Part shown: piece after piece, positions 32,190-40,385 of the stretch
Numbering within the stretch: position 1 is the stretch's first letter
Layout: every line of letters begins with the position of its first letter
Assembly: GCF_010977575.1 (NCBI RefSeq)
Contig: NZ_CP048812.1
Span: 3,100,001-3,164,000 of the forward strand
Direction of reading: 5' to 3'
DNA length: 64,000 nt
From: Halomonas socia
Lineage (GTDB): Bacteria > Pseudomonadota > Gammaproteobacteria > Pseudomonadales > Halomonadaceae
Program-made: the position numbers and the translations under genes
Notes under the pieces: generated by a model
Told to the model about the DNA's origin: nothing
Seen by the model: only the letters and a program-made list of their open reading frames with translations
The model's database searches: none

Positions 32190-33305
32190 ATGATGTCGTT
32201 ATTTCCTGTGGCGCGTGACGCCACTGCCGCCAAGCGGGCACCGGCGTCTGCGTTGCCGCCGCCCAGCGGCTGCTGGCGGCTGGCCTGGCAGTGGCCGGGC
32301 AGCGGCGAGGCCAGTCTGCTGATCAGTCGGCGCAGTGCGCTGGCCAATGCCGGCCTGCTGTTGGCGCTGCTCGTGGCGAGCGGTGTCTACCTGGCGTTGG
32401 GCAGTGTACATCTGGCGCCTCGGGCGCTGGTCGCGGCGCTGGTCGGCCAGGGTGACGCCCTGGCGCAGTTCATGGTGATCGAGCTGCGCCTGCCGCGCTT
32501 GGTGGCCGCCTGGCTGACCGGGGCGGCGTTCGCGGTGGCCGGCTGCCTGATGCAGACCCTGGCCCGCAATCGCCTGGCGACGCCGGGCATCATCGGTATC
32601 GACAACGGTGCCACGGCGTTTGCCGTGGCCTCGCTGGTGGGGCTCGGCGTATCGCTGGCGCCGCCGGCGATGGCGCTGGCGGGGGCGGCGACCGCAGCGG
32701 CGATTACCTTCGGCCTTACCGCCGGCGGTGGCAGCCGCGGCTATCGCTTTATCGTCGCCGGCATCGGGGTGGGCGCGGTGTTCGGCGCCATCACCCAGCT
32801 GCTGTTGGCGCGGGTTGACATGGACACCGCCAATGCCGCCTATCCGTGGACGGTGGGCACGCTCAACGCGCGGCCTCCTGGGGCGCTGCTGGTGCTCGGC
32901 GTGGGGCTGGCGGTGGGGGTGGTGATGGCGCTGCAGCTGTCCCGGGCGCTGTCGCTGATGCGCTTCAGCGAGGCCATTGCCCAGGGGCTGGGGTCCCGGG
33001 TTGCACGGCGCCGCTGGCAGGTGCTGGGGGTGTCGGTACTGCTGACTGGGCTGGCGGTGGCAGTGGCCGGGCCGGTGGGTATGGTGGGGCTGATCGGCCC
33101 GGAGATCGCCCGTGCGCTCTCCTGCCGTCGCGGTGTCCCCATCATCGCCTCAATGCTGGCCGGCGCGCTGGTGATGGTGCTGGCCGACCTGGTCGGCCGA
33201 GTGCTGCTGGCGCCCATCGAGCTGCCGGTGGGCATCGTCACTGCGGTGGTCGGCGGCCCCTGGTTGCTGTGGATATTATTGCGTCCTCATAGGAGTCTGG
33301 CATGA
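32190..33305 (+). CDS. Siderophore ABC transporter permease 2 (FecC/FecD family)
   Basis: A 371-aa FecCD permease, the presumed partner of permease 1. Signatures are LRLPRLVAAWLTGAAFAVAG, CLMQTLARNRLATPGIIGID, AGPVGMVGLIGPEIAR and LAPIELPVGIVTAVVGGPW. About 45 residues precede the first membrane helix, longer than usual for the family. A second ATG at 32193 is equally possible. The stop overlaps the ATPase start by 4 bp. Confidence 0.92.
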   Translation: MMSLFPVARDATAAKRAPASALPPPSGCWRLAWQWPGSGEASLLISRRSALANAGLLLALLVASGVYLALGSVHLAPRALVAALVGQGDALAQFMVIELRLPRLVAAWLTGAAFAVAGCLMQTLARNRLATPGIIGIDNGATAFAVASLVGLGVSLAPPAMALAGAATAAAITFGLTAGGGSRGYRFIVAGIGVGAVFGAITQLLLARVDMDTANAAYPWTVGTLNARPPGALLVLGVGLAVGVVMALQLSRALSLMRFSEAIAQGLGSRVARRRWQVLGVSVLLTGLAVAVAGPVGMVGLIGPEIARALSCRRGVPIIASMLAGALVMVLADLVGRVLLAPIELPVGIVTAVVGGPWLLWILLRPHRSLA

Positions 33306-34102
33306 GTGAAGCGGCTGAGACCGGTGCGCTGGAGGCGCGGCGGCTCGATCTGGCCCACGGTCAGCAGCGGGTGATCGAGGCGCTGGACTTGCGCCTGCCG
33401 CCGGGCCGGGTGACGGCCATCGTGGGGCCCAACGGCTGTGGCAAGTCGACCCTGCTGGCGGGGCTGGCACGGCTGCATGCCCCGGGGGGCGGCTGCGTAC
33501 TGCTCGATGGCACGGATATCCAACGCCTGCCGGCACGTGAATTGGCGCGCCGCCTGGCGCTGCTGCCGCAGGAGGCGATTGCCCCCGAAGGGCTGACGGT
33601 GCGCGACCTGATTCGCTTCGGTCGCCAGCCCCACCAGGGCTTCTTGCGGCAGTGGTCGCGGCAGGATCATCTGGCCGTCGAGGCGGCGCTGGCGGCCGCC
33701 GACCTGCTGGCGTTGGCCGAGCGTCCGCTGGAGGCGCTCTCCGGCGGGCAGCGGCAGCGCGCCTGGATTGCGATGACCATCGCCCAGCAAACCCCGCTGC
33801 TGCTGCTCGATGAGCCGACCTCGGCGCTCGACCTTGGCCACCAGTTGGAGGTCTTCGAGCTGGTACGACGCCTTGCCGGGGAGGGCCGCACCCTGGCGAT
33901 GGTGCTGCACGACCTGGCCAGCGCCTGTCGCTATGCCGACCAGTTGGTGGCGATGCGCGACGGTCGTATCGTTGCCGAGGGCGCGCCGCACGAGGTGGTG
34001 ACCCGTGAGTTGGTCGGCGAGCTCTATGATATCGATTGCACCCTGATGCATGACCCCGTCACCGGCACGCCGCTGTTGACCAATCTGCGCCGCCTGTCCT
34101 AG
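33302..34102 (+). CDS. Siderophore ABC transporter ATP-binding protein (FecE/FepC class)
   Basis: A 266-aa ABC ATPase. Walker A is GPNGCGKST, the Q-loop follows at LLPQEAI, the ABC signature is LSGGQRQRAWIAMTIAQQ, Walker B is LLLLDEPTSALD and the switch histidine is in LHDLASACRYAD. It powers import through the two FecCD permeases. The gene order binding protein-permease-permease-ATPase is a complete importer. Confidence 0.95.
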   Translation: MSEAAETGALEARRLDLAHGQQRVIEALDLRLPPGRVTAIVGPNGCGKSTLLAGLARLHAPGGGCVLLDGTDIQRLPARELARRLALLPQEAIAPEGLTVRDLIRFGRQPHQGFLRQWSRQDHLAVEAALAAADLLALAERPLEALSGGQRQRAWIAMTIAQQTPLLLLDEPTSALDLGHQLEVFELVRRLAGEGRTLAMVLHDLASACRYADQLVAMRDGRIVAEGAPHEVVTRELVGELYDIDCTLMHDPVTGTPLLTNLRRLS

Positions 34103-34129
34103 GGGCGTCCTGTGACAAGACGTCTCTTT

Positions 34130-34148
34130 GATAATGCAAGTCATTGTT
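34130..34148. promoter_or_regulatory. Fur-box-like site before the TonB2-type operon
   Basis: GATAATGCAAGTCATTGTT matches the Fur consensus GATAATGATAATCATTATC at 14 of 19 positions. It lies in the 103-bp gap between the ABC ATPase and the DUF3450 gene, implying that the energising operon has its own iron-regulated promoter. Confidence 0.7.
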
Positions 34149-34205
34149 ATTCGCGCTCAGGGTGGTATCCTGTTTGGCGAAACCTTCTATCAGGATGGGA
34201 GTACA

Positions 34206-35021
34206 GTGGTGCGTGGTAAAGGCTTAGATTATCTTCGCCCAGGCGCTGCGCTATGCGCCCTGCTGTTGGCCGGAACGGCCAACGCTGCCTCGCTGACGGC
34301 GGAGGCGGGAGACGCTCAGCGTCAGCAGGCTGAACTTCAGGCCCAGATCGACGCCGCGGACGACGAGAGTCGCGCGATGCTTGCCGAGCTGCGAGAACGC
34401 GAAAGCGAGACGCGGCGGCTTGAGCAGGAGAACGCGCGACTCGTTCCTCACCTGGTCGAGCAGGCGGAGCAGCTGCGCCGTCGTGAGGTGGCGCTGGATA
34501 CCCTCGATACGACGCGCCAGGCGCTGCCTTCCCTGCAGGCGAGTCTGGTGTCGAGGTTGGATGCCTGGATCGAGGATGACCTGCCATTCATGCTGTCACA
34601 GCGGCGTGCCCGGGTGTCCAGCCTGGAGGAGTCGCTCGGTGACCCCGAGCTCGATGATGCCGAGCGGATGGAGCGAATCCTCAATGTCTGGCGCCATGAG
34701 CTGGCGTATGGCATGGAGATGGATGCCTGGCGCGACCATCTGGTGGCAGTGACGGATGAACCTCGGTCGACGCGGCGTGAAGTGGACTATCTGCGCCTGG
34801 GCCGTGTCGGGCTCTATTACCTCACCCCGGATGGTCGCGAGGGTGGGGTGTGGCTGGCCGAACAGGGCCGCTGGGCGCCGCTGGATGACCAGCAGCGTCG
34901 TGAGGTGCGCAAGGGCTTGCGCATGGCACGCGATCAGCGCGCCCCTGAGCTCTTGCAACTGCCTGTCTCCCAGCCCCTCGAACGTGAGAACGGCCCACTG
35001 TCCAGGGAGGGTGACGCATGA
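34206..35021 (+). CDS. DUF3450 periplasmic coiled-coil protein
   Basis: A 271-aa DUF3450 protein. The signal peptide ends near residue 23 (ALCALLLAGTANAAS). A heptad-like coiled coil fills about residues 28-105, followed by a mixed domain with YLRLGRVGLYYLTPDG. Members are encoded at the head of TonB2-type operons in Vibrio and marine gammaproteobacteria; their job is not established. The start is GTG 34206, preceded by GGATGGGAG. The stop overlaps the next start by 4 bp. Confidence 0.83.
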   Translation: MVRGKGLDYLRPGAALCALLLAGTANAASLTAEAGDAQRQQAELQAQIDAADDESRAMLAELRERESETRRLEQENARLVPHLVEQAEQLRRREVALDTLDTTRQALPSLQASLVSRLDAWIEDDLPFMLSQRRARVSSLEESLGDPELDDAERMERILNVWRHELAYGMEMDAWRDHLVAVTDEPRSTRREVDYLRLGRVGLYYLTPDGREGGVWLAEQGRWAPLDDQQRREVRKGLRMARDQRAPELLQLPVSQPLERENGPLSREGDA

Positions 35022-36394
35022 GCACGCTGAGGCTGATGGCGGTAGTGATGCTGAGCGTGATGTTCAGCGTGAGTGCACTGGCGCAGGGCGATCCCGAGAT
35101 GCTGAGCAGTCTACGCGCCGAGCGCGAGGCGGCCGAGGCGCGTGATCGGACGCGCCTGAGTGAACTGCTCGATGATCGCCAAGCCCTCGAGGCGGCGTTG
35201 GAGCAGCGTCGTGAGGCGCATCGCGCGGCCCAGGAGCGCCATGCGGCGCTGAGCGACCAGCGCGAGATCCAGGCCCAGCACCGTGCCGAACTCGAGGCGC
35301 GGCAGCAGGAGCAGGGCAGTGATCTGGCCGCGATCCTCGATCTGGTGTCGCGTCATACCGGCGAATTGCGCGACGGTCTCAACGACAGCTGGGTGGCCCT
35401 CGGCGAGGCGCGGCTGCCGGAGCGGCTGGACAGCGTCGCCGTACTCGAACTGGGGCACCTGGAAAACTTCGCCGACCGGCTGCTGGGTCTGACGCAAGAG
35501 ACCGGGCGTGTGGTGCAGTTCGAGGCGCCGGTGGCCGGCGCGGACGGCGAGATAGTGCCTCGCCGGGTGGTGCGCCTGGGCGACTTCGCGGCCTTTACCG
35601 ATGATGCTCTGCTGCGCCGCGGCGTGGGTGATACCGGTCTGGCGGTGGTCGAGCGCACGCCGCGCTCGGTGGCCAGGGTGCTGGCCGAATTTCATGCCGG
35701 CGAGCGCCGTGACGCCGCCCTGGATCCGACCCATGGCGAGGTGATCGCGGCGCTGTCCCAGCGACCCACGCTGGTGGAGCGCTTCCATCAGGGCGGGGTA
35801 GTGGGCTACGTGGTGGTCGCCCTGGGAGCCTTCGGCTTGCTGGTGGGCTTGCTGCAGTATGGCTACCTGCTGCGCGTCACCCTGACCATGCGCCGTCAGC
35901 TTGCCCAGCTCTCGCAGCTGCGTAGTGACAACCCGCTGGGGAGGGTGCTGCAGCGCTTTCGTGAGCTGCAGGCCAACCAGGTGCCAGAGGCGCTGGAAGC
36001 GCGGCTCGACGAAGCGGTACTGGCCGAGTTGCCGAGACTCGAGCGCGGCCAGCCACTGGTCAAGTTGCTGGCCGCCATCGCACCGCTGCTGGGCTTGCTG
36101 GGTACGGTGACGGGGATGATCGTGACCTTCCAGGCGATCACCGTCTACGGCACCGGCGATCCTCAGTTGATGGCCGGTGGTATCAGCCAGGCGCTGGTGA
36201 CCACCGTACTGGGCCTGGTGACCGCCGTCCCGCTGTTGTTCATGCATACCGCGCTGGTCGGTCGCAGCCGACACCTGACCGGTGTCGTCGAAGGCCAGGC
36301 GAGTGCGGCTCTGGCCCGGCACCTCGAGACGGGCTCGCCGCAGGATGTGTCGACATCGCAGGAGCGCAGGTCGCATGATTCCGCGTTGGCTTGA
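35018..36394 (+). CDS. ttpC: TtpC-like MotA/TolQ/ExbB-family protein with periplasmic coiled coil
   Basis: A 458-aa protein with a signal peptide (about residues 1-22), a long coiled coil (about 25-110), a periplasmic segment, then a TolQ/ExbB proton-channel domain with three membrane helices. The channel motif is LAAIAPLLGLLGTVTGMIVT. This layout is that of TtpC, the extra component that the Vibrio TonB2 system needs. It precedes a normal short ExbB, overlapping it by 20 bp. Confidence 0.87.
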   Translation: MSTLRLMAVVMLSVMFSVSALAQGDPEMLSSLRAEREAAEARDRTRLSELLDDRQALEAALEQRREAHRAAQERHAALSDQREIQAQHRAELEARQQEQGSDLAAILDLVSRHTGELRDGLNDSWVALGEARLPERLDSVAVLELGHLENFADRLLGLTQETGRVVQFEAPVAGADGEIVPRRVVRLGDFAAFTDDALLRRGVGDTGLAVVERTPRSVARVLAEFHAGERRDAALDPTHGEVIAALSQRPTLVERFHQGGVVGYVVVALGAFGLLVGLLQYGYLLRVTLTMRRQLAQLSQLRSDNPLGRVLQRFRELQANQVPEALEARLDEAVLAELPRLERGQPLVKLLAAIAPLLGLLGTVTGMIVTFQAITVYGTGDPQLMAGGISQALVTTVLGLVTAVPLLFMHTALVGRSRHLTGVVEGQASAALARHLETGSPQDVSTSQERRSHDSALA

Positions 36395-36911
36395 GCCGCT
36401 AGAGCGGCTGGTCGAGTCAGGCGGTGTGGTACTGGTCGTCATCGCCGTCGTGGCCATGCTGCTGTTCACCCTGTCGCTGGAGCGCTGGTGGTATTTTCGC
36501 GTGACCTATCGCCATCATCGCCGGCAACTGATCGATCGCTGGACGCAGCGCAGCGACCATCTGAGCTGGAGCGCCCGCACGCTGCGCGACGTGTGGACGC
36601 GGGAGCTGATCTGTCGGCTGCGCCGCCCGCTGCCTTGGCTCAAACTGCTGGTCGCCCTGTGCCCCCTGCTGGGGCTGCTGGGCACCGTGACCGGCATGAT
36701 CGCGGTGTTCGATAGCCTGGCCCTCAGCGGCAGCGGCCAGGCTCGCTCGATGGCGGACGGCGTGGCGCGCGCCACGCTGCCGACCTTGACCGGCATGGCG
36801 GTGGCGGTCGTCGGGCTGCTCTTCACCAGTCGTTTGGAACACATCATCCGGCGCGAGGACCAGCGGTTGCATGACCGCCTGGCCCGTGCCGTGGAGGAAT
36901 CCCATGCGTAG
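36375..36911 (+). CDS. exbB: Biopolymer transport protein ExbB
   Basis: A 178-aa ExbB/TolQ channel subunit with three transmembrane helices and the conserved LVALCPLLGLLGTVTGMIAV and TLPTLTGMAVAVVGL. With ExbD it uses the proton-motive force to energise TonB. It is a short ExbB typical of TonB2-type operons. ATG 36375 lies inside the end of ttpC, and its own end overlaps exbD by 8 bp, so the whole block is tightly coupled. Confidence 0.9.
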   Translation: MIPRWLEPLERLVESGGVVLVVIAVVAMLLFTLSLERWWYFRVTYRHHRRQLIDRWTQRSDHLSWSARTLRDVWTRELICRLRRPLPWLKLLVALCPLLGLLGTVTGMIAVFDSLALSGSGQARSMADGVARATLPTLTGMAVAVVGLLFTSRLEHIIRREDQRLHDRLARAVEESHA

Positions 36912-37311
36912 GCGCCGAGTGACGGCCGATAGTGGCGAGGCCAGTGAAGTCAATCTGACGCCGATGCTCGATGTGGTCTTCATCATGCTGATCTTCTTCA
37001 TCGTGACCACCAGTTTCATTCGCGAGAGTGGCGTGGAGATCGAGCGCCCCGAGTCGAGTTCGGCGACTCCCCAGTCGGAGGCGCAGGTGATGGTCGCCAT
37101 CACCTCGGAAGGGGCGGTGTGGGTGGATGGCAAGGCCATCGATCTGCATCGCGTCGGCGACGAAGTGGCCGCCCTGGTCAGCGATGATGGCAGTGTGGTG
37201 ATCCAGGCGGATCGGCAAGCGGCTACCGGCATCCTGATTGAAGTCATGGACAGCATCCGCAGTGCCGGTGTCGAGCAGGTGGCGGTGGCGGCCAGCCGGA
37301 GTGAGTCATGA
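36904..37311 (+). CDS. exbD: Biopolymer transport protein ExbD
   Basis: A 135-aa ExbD/TolR protein: a short cytosolic end, one transmembrane helix and a periplasmic domain. The proton-carrying aspartate lies in VNLTPMLDVVFIMLIFFIV. It partners the preceding ExbB. The stop overlaps the tonB start (ATGA). Confidence 0.95.
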   Translation: MRRRRVTADSGEASEVNLTPMLDVVFIMLIFFIVTTSFIRESGVEIERPESSSATPQSEAQVMVAITSEGAVWVDGKAIDLHRVGDEVAALVSDDGSVVIQADRQAATGILIEVMDSIRSAGVEQVAVAASRSES

Positions 37312-38057
37312 CGCGAGTGCCTGTATCGGCGCTTGGCGGCATTGTGCTGGCATTGGCGCTGTTCTGGCTGCTGGCGCTCCTGGTGGCCCCCCCCGAGGCC
37401 GAGGTCGAAATGCTCGACAATACGCTGGCCATGACCATGGTGGAGGCCCCCGAGGTGGCCCAGGAGGAGACGGCCGAGCCACCGGCAGAGACGCCACCTC
37501 CGTCGCCTGCCGCGGTGCCGCCACCCGCCCCCGAGCTGCTGCCCCAGGAGAGCCCCATCGCGCTACCGGATCCTGAGCCGCTGCCAGAGGATGACTTGCC
37601 GCTTGAGCTGGATGAGACGCTGCCCGATATGAGCGAGGTAACGCCCGAGCCGCCGCCAGAGCCGGAACCGCAGCCCCAGCCGGAACCGCAGCCCCAGCCG
37701 GAGCCGTCCCCAGTCGCCGAGTCGACCGAGGTGGCTCCCGACACCACGGCGACCAGCCAGAGCGATGTCCAAGCGGACAGCCAGACGCCGGTGGACGTCG
37801 GCCAGATCTCGCCGACCAGCCGGGTGCCACCGGAGTATCCTTCGCGGGCACAGCGGCGAGGGCTAGAGGGCTTCGTCGAGCTGCGCTTCGTGATCCGGCC
37901 GGATGGCAGCGTGGATCCGTCTTCCGTCCAGGTCACCAGCGCGCAGCCGCGCAATGTCTTCGACCGCGCCGCGATAGAGGCGGTGCAGCGCTGGCAGTTC
38001 GAGCCGGCCGGGGGGCTGCGGCGTGCCCAGCAACGTCTCGAATTTCAGTTGAGGTGA
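37308..38057 (+). CDS. tonB: TonB energy-transducing protein
   Basis: A 249-aa TonB. An N-terminal membrane anchor (about residues 7-27) is followed by a Pro/Glu-rich periplasm-spanning region with PEPQPQ repeats around residues 110-135. The TonB C-terminal domain (RVPPEYPSRAQRRGLEGFVE, then AAIEAVQRWQFEPAG) contacts receptor TonB boxes. It probably serves the iron receptor upstream and perhaps others. It precedes the TPR gene by 3 bp. Confidence 0.94.
   Translation: MTRVPVSALGGIVLALALFWLLALLVAPPEAEVEMLDNTLAMTMVEAPEVAQEETAEPPAETPPPSPAAVPPPAPELLPQESPIALPDPEPLPEDDLPLELDETLPDMSEVTPEPPPEPEPQPQPEPQPQPEPSPVAESTEVAPDTTATSQSDVQADSQTPVDVGQISPTSRVPPEYPSRAQRRGLEGFVELRFVIRPDGSVDPSSVQVTSAQPRNVFDRAAIEAVQRWQFEPAGGLRRAQQRLEFQLR
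37662..37697 (+). repeat. 18-bp tandem repeat in tonB
   Basis: CCGGAACCGCAGCCCCAG occurs twice in tandem (37662-37679 and 37680-37697), followed by a partial copy. It encodes the PEPQPQ linker repeat of TonB. Gain or loss of a unit would keep the frame and change the linker length. Confidence 0.9.
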
Positions 38058-38060
38058 GCG

Positions 38061-39173
38061 ATGCGCCTTAAACGTCACTTGGTGAGTATCGTCTGGGTCT
38101 GGCTCGTCGCCACGCCACTGACGGCGCTGGCCGAGCCGCCACTGCCGGGTGAGTTCATTCGTGATCTCGAGCGCCTGCAGCAGCAGCTCCAGGAGGGGGC
38201 GGCCAATGCGGTGTTGCAGCGCGCCGAGTCGCAGTCACAGCGACTGGCGGGCGGCAATGCCGCGGACCGCTGGGCGAGCGCGCTCTATCTCCAGCTAGCG
38301 GCACATTCCGCGGCCAGGCTGGAGCGCTTTGCAGCGGCCGCCGACTATCTCGCCCAGGCCAGGCGCAGCGGCGAGATGTCGTCGAGCCAGCGTGATCGTT
38401 GGCAGTACCAGGAGGCCGGTCTGCGGCTGTCGGCCGGCCAGCGCGAGCAGGGCACCGAGCTGCTGGCCGATTGGCTGGCGCGTCATTCAGGAGAGGGCGA
38501 CGACTACTGGCGCATGGCCAGGACCCTGGCGCGACTCGAACGCTGGGAAGAGGCCCGCGAGTGGCTGTCCCGGGCGACCGCGGAGACGGCTTCGCTGTCG
38601 CCGAGCCAGCGTCGCCTGGCCGCTGCGATTTATCAGCGCAGCGGCGCCGGGGATCAGGCATTGGCGCTGCTGGGCGGTGAGCTGGACGTCGACTCTCCCG
38701 CCCAGGAGTGGCGCCGCACCGCGGCGCTGGCGCAGCAGGCCGGGCTCGATGAGCAGGCGGCCGTGTTCTGGGACACCGCCTGGCGGCTGGGCGTGTTCTC
38801 CGCTGATGAGGACCTGTCGACCCTGGTACACCTGCATATGGCGGCAGGCACTCCCGCGCGAGGCGCCGAACGGCTGCAGGCTGCCCTCGAGGCGGGCGCG
38901 GTGGCAGACAGCCTGGCGCACCGTCGTCTGCTGGCCCAGGCCTGGCAGGCGGCGCGAGACCGCGAGGCGGCACTCGCGGCGTGGCAGGCGCTGGCCGAGC
39001 GCAGCGGCGAGGCTGAGGATTGGCTGCGACTGGGTCAGCTGGCCAACGACTGGGGGCGCGACCGCTGGGCGCAGGATGCCTGGCAGCGAGCCGCCTCGCT
39101 GGGCGCCGAGCAGGCCGAGGCGTGGCTCACCGGCCTGGATCCGTGGCAGGCCCAGGCACAGCTCTCAGAGTGA
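38061..39173 (+). CDS. Tetratricopeptide-repeat protein of the TonB2-type operon
   Basis: A 370-aa protein with an N-terminal signal peptide (cleavage near PLTALAEPP) and helical repeats throughout, many with the A-x-x-x-W/L-x-x-A pattern of TPR/Sel1-like motifs. It is presumably periplasmic. A TPR gene closes the equivalent operon in Vibrio, where its role is unclear. It converges on xthA and overlaps its end by 9 bp; no terminator is visible. Confidence 0.8.
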   Translation: MRLKRHLVSIVWVWLVATPLTALAEPPLPGEFIRDLERLQQQLQEGAANAVLQRAESQSQRLAGGNAADRWASALYLQLAAHSAARLERFAAAADYLAQARRSGEMSSSQRDRWQYQEAGLRLSAGQREQGTELLADWLARHSGEGDDYWRMARTLARLERWEEAREWLSRATAETASLSPSQRRLAAAIYQRSGAGDQALALLGGELDVDSPAQEWRRTAALAQQAGLDEQAAVFWDTAWRLGVFSADEDLSTLVHLHMAAGTPARGAERLQAALEAGAVADSLAHRRLLAQAWQAARDREAALAAWQALAERSGEAEDWLRLGQLANDWGRDRWAQDAWQRAASLGAEQAEAWLTGLDPWQAQAQLSE

Positions 39174-39980
39174 TAGCTCGGTCCACACCGGCGCATGATC
39201 CGAGGGCCTGGGCATGGCGCGCAGCTGGTAATCGATGCCGGCATCGCTGACCCGTTCGCCAAGCGCAGCGGTGACCAGGATATGGTCGATACGCAGGCCG
39301 CGGCGAGGCTCGCGCTCGAAGCCCCGCGAGCGATAGTCGAACCAGCTGAAGCGGTCGTCGACCCCGGGATAGCGCAGCCGGTAGCTATCGCTGAGCCCCC
39401 ACTGCTTGACCCGCCCTAGCCACTCACGCTCGATGGGCTGGAAACTGGTCTTGCCCTCACGCAGCCAGCGCCTGCGATTGGCCTCGCCGATACCGATATC
39501 GATATCCTCCGGCGAGATATTGAAATCGCCCATTACCACCATGCGCTGCTCGGGGCGGCAATCCTCATCCAGCAGCCGCGACAGCTGGGCATAGAAGCGC
39601 TGCTTGTGGGGAAACTTGGTGGGATGCTCGATGTTCTCGCCCTGGGGAAAGTAGCCGTTCCACACCGTCAGTGGCTCACCATCTGCCATGGCCAGACGCA
39701 CGCCGATCATACGCCGCTGGGCTTCCTCGCCATCATCGGGAAAGCCGTAGTGCACTGCCTCGGGCTCGTCGCGGCACAGCATGGCCACGCCGTAGTGGCC
39801 CTTCTGGCCGTGGAAGTAGACCCGATAGCCCAGCGCCTCCACCGCCTGACGGGGGAACTCGCTGTCCTGTACCTTGGTTTCCTGCAGGCCGATCAGCGCC
39901 GGGCGGTGGGCCTCGATCAGCGCCTCGAGCTGATGCAGCCGGGCACGAATGCCATTGATATTGAACGAGACCAGGCGCAT
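39165..39980 (-). CDS. xthA: Exodeoxyribonuclease III
   Basis: Exonuclease III/AP endonuclease of base-excision repair, 271 aa. It opens MRLVSFNINGIRARL; the metal-binding glutamate is in LQETKVQDSEFP. Catalytic residues lie in VWNGYFPQGE, MVVMGDFNISPEDID and the C-terminal PRPSDHAPVW. The start at 39980 overlaps the stop of the upstream basic-protein gene (TGATG). Confidence 0.95.
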   Translation of the reverse strand: MRLVSFNINGIRARLHQLEALIEAHRPALIGLQETKVQDSEFPRQAVEALGYRVYFHGQKGHYGVAMLCRDEPEAVHYGFPDDGEEAQRRMIGVRLAMADGEPLTVWNGYFPQGENIEHPTKFPHKQRFYAQLSRLLDEDCRPEQRMVVMGDFNISPEDIDIGIGEANRRRWLREGKTSFQPIEREWLGRVKQWGLSDSYRLRYPGVDDRFSWFDYRSRGFEREPRRGLRIDHILVTAALGERVSDAGIDYQLRAMPRPSDHAPVWTELSL

Positions 39981-40216
39981 CAGTCGTCGCTCTCCGGGGC
40001 GCGCTCGGGATGCACCTGGATGCTCGGTGCCTGCTGCTGGCGCGCCAGCTTGCGAACCGCCTGCAGCTTGCGCTGCTGGCGCTTCTTTTCGGTGAAACGG
40101 CGCGACGAGGTGACCTGATCGGGGTTCTCGTGACGCCATTTCTTGAAATCCTTGCGCTTGCCGGTGCGCAGCGTCACTTTGTCGGCCAGCGAACGGGTCT
40201 TCTTCCTGCGTGTCAT
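39980..40216 (-). CDS. Small basic protein of unknown function, coupled to xthA
   Basis: A 78-aa protein, roughly one-third Lys/Arg, starting MTRRKKTRSLADKV, with WRHENPDQVTSSRRFTEKK in the middle and an acidic PESDD end. I do not recognise the family. The composition suggests nucleic-acid or ribosome binding. CAGGAG precedes the start on the minus strand, which supports a real gene. Its stop overlaps the xthA start by one base, so the two are probably translated together. Confidence 0.65.
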   Translation of the reverse strand: MTRRKKTRSLADKVTLRTGKRKDFKKWRHENPDQVTSSRRFTEKKRQQRKLQAVRKLARQQQAPSIQVHPERAPESDD

Positions 40217-40302
40217 GACGCCTGAACTCCTGTTGCGTGTACTGCCATTCTAACAGGCGCGGCGGGTGGCACACAGCCGGGGGCGCCCTCGTCGTCAATG
40301 GC

Positions 40303-40311
40303 TGCTACAAT
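40303..40311 (+). promoter_or_regulatory. Extended -10 promoter of rhlB
   Basis: TGC-TACAAT forms an extended -10 element 75 bp upstream of the rhlB start. No -35 is evident, as is common for extended -10 promoters. Confidence 0.5.
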
Positions 40312-40385
40312 AGGCCGCCTGAAAACGTCCAGGCAGGTTTGGACTGGCATTACATCCACTCATATTACGGACAGAATCACAGCCT

